Origin: Cheiracanthium punctorium
Lineage: Eukaryota > Arthropoda > Arachnida > Araneae > Cheiracanthiidae
Reading direction: 5' to 3'
Assembly (NCBI GenBank): GCA_038373885.1
Contig: JAWZYV010000136.1
Location: 1 to 64,000 of the forward strand
Length of the DNA: 64,000 bases
Positions 58,110 to 64,000 of the stretch are shown piece by piece. Position numbers and translations under genes: made by a program. The notes below the pieces were generated by a model. The model was given only the letters and a program-made list of their open reading frames with translations, was not told the origin of the DNA and searched no databases. Positions within the stretch are counted from its first letter, which is position 1; each line of letters opens with the position of its first letter.

Positions 58110-59405
58110 TCAGATTTCTGCAGGTTCAGATTTTTCTTTTGCATGAATGAGAATGTGATTTTTCAAAACTGACTTTCTAGTAAATGCTTTTTGACATACT
58201 TCACATTCAAAAGGTGCATCACCTGTATGAATACGAAAATGTTCGCTCAGTTGCCTTTGCCTAGAAAATGCTTTACGACATACCTCACAGACAAACGGTT
58301 TCTCACCGGAGTGTGTAAGAAGATGATTTTTCAAGTGGCCCTTGTGTGCAAAAGCCCTTCGACACACGTCACACATGTAAGGCTTCTCTCCAGTATGAAT
58401 GCGAAAATGACTTTTCAATCCCGACAGTGAGGTAAACGTTTTCTGACATATATCGCAGACATATGGTTTTTCTCCCGAGTGAATGCGCAGATGAATTTTC
58501 AAGTATTTTTTGGTCGTAAATGCTTTCGGACACACATCGCATGCATAAGGCTTTTCACCCGAGTGCGAGCGAAGGTGCAGGATCAATTGCCTCGGAGCCG
58601 CAAATGCTTTCTGACACACATCGCACACGTACAGCTTCTCTCCCTTCGAGTGGTTTCGAGCGTGGCGGTTCAGATTCTCTTGACTGGGAAACGGCTTCTC
58701 GCACACATCACACACAAACCATTTCCCTCCCGTGTGACAGAGTCTGTGAGCTTTCAAGTCTGCTTCTCTAGGAAATGCATCCTGACACGTGTGACACGTA
58801 TAAGACTTTTCTTCTTTGTGCGTCCGTGCATGTCTGATCAAGCCATCTTTCTCCGAAAATGCTTTCTGGCATACATCGCACATAAACCGCTTTTCCCCTG
58901 TATGAGTACGAAGATGCTTGTTTAAGTTTCCCTGATTAGAAAATGTTTTCTGACACATATCACATACATAAGTTTTTTCTTTTGCATGAGTGTGGAGATG
59001 TTTGTCTAAGCGATCTTTTTTAGAAAATGCCTTTTGACACACGTCACATGCGTAGGGTTTCTCCCGAGCGTGCACACGATAATGTATCTTCAATGCTCCT
59101 TTTCGGGGATATGCTTTCTGACACACATCACATACATAAGCTTTTTCTCCGATGTGAATGCGAAGATGCTTATCGAAGAGTTCTTTCTTCGAAAATGCTC
59201 TGTGGCACTCATTGCAAACATAAGAATTCTCTAGCGGATGGGTAAGATAATGTACCTTCAACTCTTTCTTTTGAGAGAATGCTTTCTGACATATATTACA
59301 GACATAAAATATGCTGGCTGTACTGACAGAATCATTGTTCTTCAAATACCCTTGCAATGAGGACGTGCCCTGGCATTCATTATTCGCATTTTGTGCCGCA
59401 TCCAT
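58110..59405 (-). CDS. C2H2 zinc-finger protein, 14 fingers
   Basis: An intact single-exon frame of 431 aa on the minus strand. Residues 1-33 are a finger-free leader (MDAAQNANNECQGTSS, then NNDSVSTAS) shared with the other two loci. Fourteen C-X2-C-X12-H-X3-H fingers follow, beginning CNICQKAFSQK and ending CEVCQKAFTRKSVLKNH, mostly joined by TGEKPYVC-type linkers. A short tail (AKEKSEPAEI) closes the protein. Finger arrays of this kind bind DNA in the nucleus; the target and effect are unknown. No KRAB, ZAD, BTB or SET domain is present. Fingers 5-12 correspond one to one with fingers in the pseudogene at 50355-51739, so the two are tandem duplicates. The coding sequence is GC-richer than its flanks. 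Confidence 0.9.
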   Translation of the reverse strand: MDAAQNANNECQGTSSLQGYLKNNDSVSTASIFYVCNICQKAFSQKKELKVHYLTHPLENSYVCNECHRAFSKKELFDKHLRIHIGEKAYVCDVCQKAYPRKGALKIHYRVHAREKPYACDVCQKAFSKKDRLDKHLHTHAKEKTYVCDMCQKTFSNQGNLNKHLRTHTGEKRFMCDVCQKAFSEKDGLIRHARTHKEEKSYTCHTCQDAFPREADLKAHRLCHTGGKWFVCDVCEKPFPSQENLNRHARNHSKGEKLYVCDVCQKAFAAPRQLILHLRSHSGEKPYACDVCPKAFTTKKYLKIHLRIHSGEKPYVCDICQKTFTSLSGLKSHFRIHTGEKPYMCDVCRRAFAHKGHLKNHLLTHSGEKPFVCEVCRKAFSRQRQLSEHFRIHTGDAPFECEVCQKAFTRKSVLKNHILIHAKEKSEPAEI

Positions 59406-60062
59406 CCCAGAATTCTAGATGACGAAGTGAAAGAATGGCTTTAACTGTCTTCAATGTTAAGAAGGGAGTTAAAAATTTTTGAGCATGCAACTTGCACATA
59501 AATTTTATGGCAATTTAAGCCCTTTATAGGACTTATAACTCCCATAGTATGACATGTCATAACTCCCATAGTACTGTCAAACAGGGTTACTTTGGTCCAA
59601 TATGTAAAAGAAGTTATTAGTTTTCATACTAAATAAACAATACAAAATAAATAAGAGTTTTCGGGCTTGAAAAATACTTTGTTTGAGGGTAACTCAACAG
59701 TTTAAATTTAGTTTTTTTTGTTATTGTCAACCCTGGAGTGAGTGAACATTTATTTACATGTGAAGACTTTTATCCTTCAGACTTTCTTCAGTGCGGCAAT
59801 CTGGAAAAGAATTAGAAAGAAGGTAAATGTCAAAATATTACCTATTGTAACCAGTGCTTGATTATAGTTTGTCCTTAATTTTCTTTGATAATAAAATTTT
59901 AAATTTCCATAAACTTAATCTAAAACTAGGCTTTTGGGGCCTTTTGTACCAGGTCTAGTAGGCCTCGGAATAAAAAGTTTAGCAATGTCAAAAGTTAGGA
60001 ACACAGCACATGGTATGAGAAGTTATTTTTCATAGTTAGAGTTAGTACTATTGCATTTCAAT
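59406..60062. other. Upstream flank of zinc-finger gene
   Basis: Expected to hold the promoter and 5' UTR of the minus-strand gene. It contains a short direct duplication of CATAACTCCCATAGTA (around 59533-59575). No other feature recognised. Confidence 0.4.
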
Positions 60063-60689
60063 CAGGGTTGTTAAAAACCCGGGTTTTTTCAGAAAAAACC
60101 CAACCCACTGGTTTTTTTCAGAGGAAGGGATGGGGTTTCAAAATATTTGAAAAAAATTTTGCTTATTACTAAATACAACTTAAAGCAACTAATTGATTAC
60201 AAAAATCAATTATAAATAAAAAATGGTTAAATGAATAGTAATAACTAATTACAACTATACTAGCCATACATGAAAAAATATATAAATCAATAACAACAAC
60301 CCCAATCATAGTTTGCTCTTAAATAAATTGACTATTAGTAATAATTTTAACAGTGATATACTAGTAGTTAATTAGAACATTTTAAACTAATGATTTTTTA
60401 TGGTTAAAAAATCCTTATTCATTTTAATACAGATAGACATAAAAATTTTCTCTAGAAAGTTTAATGCCTATGTGAAGTCTTTTTTTTTTTCCCCCGTAGG
60501 TAGTGGTGGTGTGGGGGAGGTAGGGAGCTGTTTATAAACTTTACAAGTGGTGTACTGATACTAAGAGATGTATTATCTACTTAATTAAAGTTGAAATTTT
60601 GAAAAAACTCATTTGGGTTTTTTCAAGTGGTCTTTTTCAGAAAAACCCACCCGGATTTTTTTGGGTTGGGCAAAATCATAACAACCCTG
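60063..60689. mobile_element. hAT-type MITE, 627 bp
   Basis: Ends CAGGGTTGTTAAAAACCC and CATAACAACCCTG are inverted repeats. They are flanked by ATTTCAAT and ATTTCGAT, an 8-bp TSD with one mismatch. AAAACCCA / TGGGTTTTTT motifs are reiterated inside both ends. Confidence 0.75.
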
Positions 60690-62105
60690 ATTTCGATATG
60701 ATAATAAAAATATTCTTAGCTGATTTCCAGTGTCAATTCATTAGCAGACCCTGAAACTAGGGGTTGCAGTAGTCCAAAACTTTAAATTAGTAAATTAAGA
60801 CTAATAAAGAAAAGCAAAATATATTCTTAAATGATGCAATTTACTTTTTTATACTAGGGATCTCCAAACTACAGCCCATGGGCGAGATGTCGCCTGCAAG
60901 GTCTTTTCATCCAGCCTGTGGAGACCTTATTTACAGAAAAAAATTATGGAAATTTATGTGTATCCTACCAAGATCAGCCGCCGCTTACATGGATGTTACA
61001 TTTTTACCAAATTAAAATAGACACATGCAATAGTGCATTTTCCAAGTGACTACTATATTGCAGAACCTTATATTCGCTGTTGACTTTTTCTATTTTTGTT
61101 CACAGTCAATGAGATGATATAACAAACTGGCTCATGGTAGAAGAACAAACTTCTATCTCAGGCTGCTGTTTATGTTAGGGAGATCGAATCTAAAGTCAAA
61201 AATGTCTGCTATTTTGGCATCCAGGAAACAATTTCACCATTCCAACTAATACAGGTGCTCATGTGCAGTGTACCAATGTGTTATTAAATAATAAAACTGA
61301 ACAAAATAATATTAAACAAATAATTAAAAACAACATCTATGTTTTAGTCCTTTTTGTTTGGAATATTCGAAATGATAAAATAGAATGTAAAAATATTGTT
61401 TTGTCCAATAATACACAACAAGCAAAATTGCCATCCAAATTTGTACAAGACTGGAATTCGCATTAATAAACAAAAATCCCATGTCTGTAATACTGTTTGA
61501 GAATAAATAAATAAATAAAGCTAGTAGATCAAACAAATTTCAGTAAGTGTCAAAATTTTTACCTTATTACATACTCAAACCATAAATATAAAAATACTAG
61601 ATAGATTAATTCCAAGAAGGGAAAAAATCTTTTCCTTTATTTATTTTACACTAGTTGAGGGTACTTTACTTTGTCCAAAAGTAAGATTTAAAATAGTCAC
61701 ACCCTAAGAAAATTTATAAAAGCCATTTAAATGCTGAATTTAGCAATTTTAGTATTTTTACAAATATGATTCTAATTCCTGGCATTTGGCAAAAAGATTT
61801 TTGGTACAGCACACTTAATTAACAAATTTTTAAGGAAATAATTAAGAGTGACGTGAAAAAAATTCACTTTTCAGTGAATATATATATATATATATATAAT
61901 ACATCATTTAACATCTTTATTGTTCCCATACGAAGTTAAAATGATAGACAATTCATATAAACAAGCTTACATAAAGTGGATCAATATAATAGGCACATCC
62001 ACAAAGTTGATATCTAAGCTGAATCACCCTCCATCTAAAGGTTATGAAGCAAAAGTGAAATTTCTTAATAGAAAATTGTCGCTGGTTTAATGAAGTAAAA
62101 TATTT
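60690..62105. other. Gene-free stretch with a hAT-like end
   Basis: TAGGGATCTCCAAACTACAG near 60856 resembles a hAT/Charlie-type end, without an identified partner. A (TA)n microsatellite lies at 61879-61898. No supported gene. Confidence 0.4.
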
Positions 62106-62410
62106 GGTTGATTCCTATTTTAAACCCCCCCCCCCATACTCTCGCCAACCTAAAAAATTGTTGCACTTTAGCGAGTTTCGCAGTCATGGGTCTCTAGGAG
62201 TTATGCATGAGTTTCGATGCTCCCAAAAGCAATAGATGAAAATTAAAGTAAACAAAGTAGCAATAAACGTACCAGTTAAGGAATTTGAAGACAATTATTA
62301 AAACTGCATTAATTGACAACCCCAAAATCTAAATATATTTAAAAAAATGTAATCCTGTAATTACATGTTGTTCCAAACTGCCATTTTAAGTCTAAATTAC
62401 GGTTAGCACA
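62106..62410. mobile_element. Truncated copy of the 9-bp-TSD element family
   Basis: Starts GGTTGATTCCTATTTTAAAC, then a poly-C run and ACTCTCGCCAACC. It follows the 33890-34518 copy through CAGTCATGGGTCTCTAGGAG and beyond. The right TIR is missing. Confidence 0.65.
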
Positions 62411-63433
62411 TGCCTTTCAAAAAATTATATGCAGTGATTGATCACAAGATTTTTTTCAGAAGAGTAAAAATACTCCTTAACCTTTTTAAAAGGAGTATTT
62501 TCTTTCCCACAGGAGTAATTAAAGCAATGCATAATTAAATTGAATTTAACACATGAATCATATATAATGACTGATTAAACAATCTCAGGTAAACTGTTAG
62601 TGTTAACTGTAAATTTCACTGTTTACATTAAAAGTTATCGCAGATTTCAGACACTCAACCAAAAAAGTTCAATTGTATTTATAGTCGTTTTAAATTGAAA
62701 TCCTGGGCTAGGCACAAATCAATGTACAGTAATAGACCAAATTATACTGGACTCGGAGCAAATAATGAAATAAAAAAGTTATTCCTATAATAAATTCATT
62801 TTTAAATAAAAATGACAATTAATTATGTTTTTCCATACATTTGTAATGTTTGTACATAGTATGGACATCTTAAAAAAAAATCTTTTCATTTAATTTGATA
62901 TATATATATACATGGGTTCGAATCCCACTTCTGACACCATGTAGTGCCATTCTATCCTACCAGTCATATACTGACCATAATTTGTCTTAGCGCACAAGAT
63001 GTCAGACTTTCCAAGAGATGCCGCCACTTGCAAGCGTCATCAGTTTCCATGGCAACGAAGCTAGGGAAATCCCCATTATGTTTTTCATGCCAGCACGAGA
63101 GAGAGAGAGACATACGATTTAGATGAATTAAATTTGACATGTGTGTCGCACGAAGCTCCAGAGAACTACCTTTTTTTAAAAAATCTTTCTCCTCTAACCT
63201 ACAAATAAGTTTTCTAATTTGTCTTATGTTAACCTAGACTTCATTAAATGTTACTTGTACTATGCTTTATTAAATGTCTGGAGTATCATTTTCCACTTAA
63301 TCAAAGAATATCATAATAGCTTAATCAAAAGAAATTTAATTATACTCTGCTAACATAAAAATTTTAGTTGAAATGAGTCCATTAATTTGCCCAACACTGT
63401 AGACTGCTTTAAAAATATCGATTAATTTTTAAT
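62411..63433. other. Gene-free AT-rich stretch
   Basis: No supported gene. A B-box-like GGGTTCGAATCCCAC at about 62914 could be the 3' half of a tRNA relic or SINE, but no A box or acceptor stem is visible. A GA microsatellite lies at 63097-63110. Confidence 0.4.
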
Positions 63434-64000
63434 TAGAGATGCAACGGATATCCGGCAAACATATTGCATCTGGCCTATCCAGCCAATGTGCCGGATAATT
63501 GGCAGTAGCCGGACATTACAAATATCCGGCCTAAAATTATATACTGAGAAATAACATAATAAACATAATAAATTAATAAATTAAAGAGCTGAAATAATAA
63601 AAAAATGCGAAAAAACAATGTTTCGTGAAAATATTTTGTTTTCAATACATTTTTTTGAATGAATTTTTATTTTTTATCATATATAGAAAATAGGGCGGGG
63701 GGAATTAAGCATTCCAATCTTTTTTTTAAATTGAAGTAAATTATTACTGGAAGAAATTACAAAAACACTGTTTTTCAATCTTTGTAAGAATTCAGTTACC
63801 TTTCTTTCCACCATAAATGGACCCTTCTTTTGAAAATAGTGTACTTGCTGTAGTACTGCTGGCTGGTGAGAAAATGTCTCCACCCCCAATTTTGATAAAG
63901 CAAGGAAATTTGTTACATTGATTTTCCAATAGTTGAATGGGGATGTCTTTCTTTTAAGATATTTATCTAATTCCTGGGGGAGAAGATCCACAAGACATTT
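63434..64000 (-). mobile_element. hAT fragment, running off the window edge
   Basis: The plus-strand end TAGAGATGCAACGG followed by ATATCCGGC is the element's 3' terminus relative to its transposase. It is collinear with 17837-18377. The other end lies beyond the window. Confidence 0.7.
63677..64000 (-). pseudogene. hAT transposase C-terminal (dimerisation) fragment
   Basis: An open minus-strand frame entering from the window edge encodes LPQELDKYLKRKTSPF, WKINVTNFLALSKLG and a closing RKVTEFLQRLKN. This pattern (ELDxYL, W-K-N, KL, then a basic segment and LxxLKN) is that of the hAT C-terminal dimerisation region. The usual SAxSER signature is replaced by unrelated residues, so the fragment is probably inactive. 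The more upstream DDE domain, if any, is outside the window. Confidence 0.6.

Noticed and set aside
62905..62945. Possible tRNA from a perfect B box
   Set aside because: No A box, no anticodon arm and no acceptor pairing, so at most a relic.

Overview
This window is nuclear DNA from an AT-rich, intron-bearing animal genome, most likely an arthropod and plausibly a chelicerate such as a spider. The basis is GT-AG introns of several kilobases, metazoan-type C2H2 zinc-finger arrays with TGEKP-like linkers, a metazoan ESCRT-I subunit gene, and a very dense load of Helitron, hAT, piggyBac-like, pogo/mariner-like and other DNA transposons. The exact taxon is inference. There are no operons, CRISPR arrays, rRNA genes or prokaryotic features.

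Layout. Positions 1-15.6 kb hold no host gene that I can support. They contain a non-autonomous Helitron (3597-5093), a 3.8-kb decayed hAT element with a perfect 8-bp target-site duplication (TSD) and nested insertions (5831-9656), a tRNA-like sequence, a mariner end, and A/T-rich repeats including a ~196-bp tandem array. A C2H2 zinc-finger gene lies on the minus strand at 15594-16622. Positions 17.8-27.2 kb are again mobile elements: hAT fragments, four copies of a ~165-bp inverted-repeat family, a 1,073-bp element with a 9-bp TSD, and a 3.1-kb hAT element.

Positions 30251-42815 (plus strand) hold the coding part of a Vps37B-like ESCRT-I subunit. Four exons with conserved splice sites and consistent phases give 220 aa. 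Its introns (2.9, 5.4 and 3.7 kb) are packed with MITEs, hairpins and local duplications. From 42.8 to 50.3 kb there are more MITEs, including a clear nesting event: a hAT MITE at 48102-48463 inside a piggyBac-like MITE at 47836-48708. Two more minus-strand zinc-finger loci follow. One at 50355-51739 is disabled by a frameshift and a nonsense codon and carries an expanded finger array. One at 58110-59405 is intact, with 14 fingers. All three zinc-finger loci share a short N-terminal leader, so they form a local paralogous family. The window ends inside a hAT fragment encoding the transposase C-terminal dimerisation region.

The host genes do not form a pathway. Vps37 is a housekeeping membrane-trafficking gene and the zinc-finger genes are an expanding and decaying cluster. 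Much of the rest is transposon-derived. The most distinctive structure is a family of ~430-515-bp TTAA-flanked foldback MITEs (five good copies and two degenerate ones). Their arms form hairpins of ~100 bp or more and each arm carries a motif resembling the YY1/Pho site.
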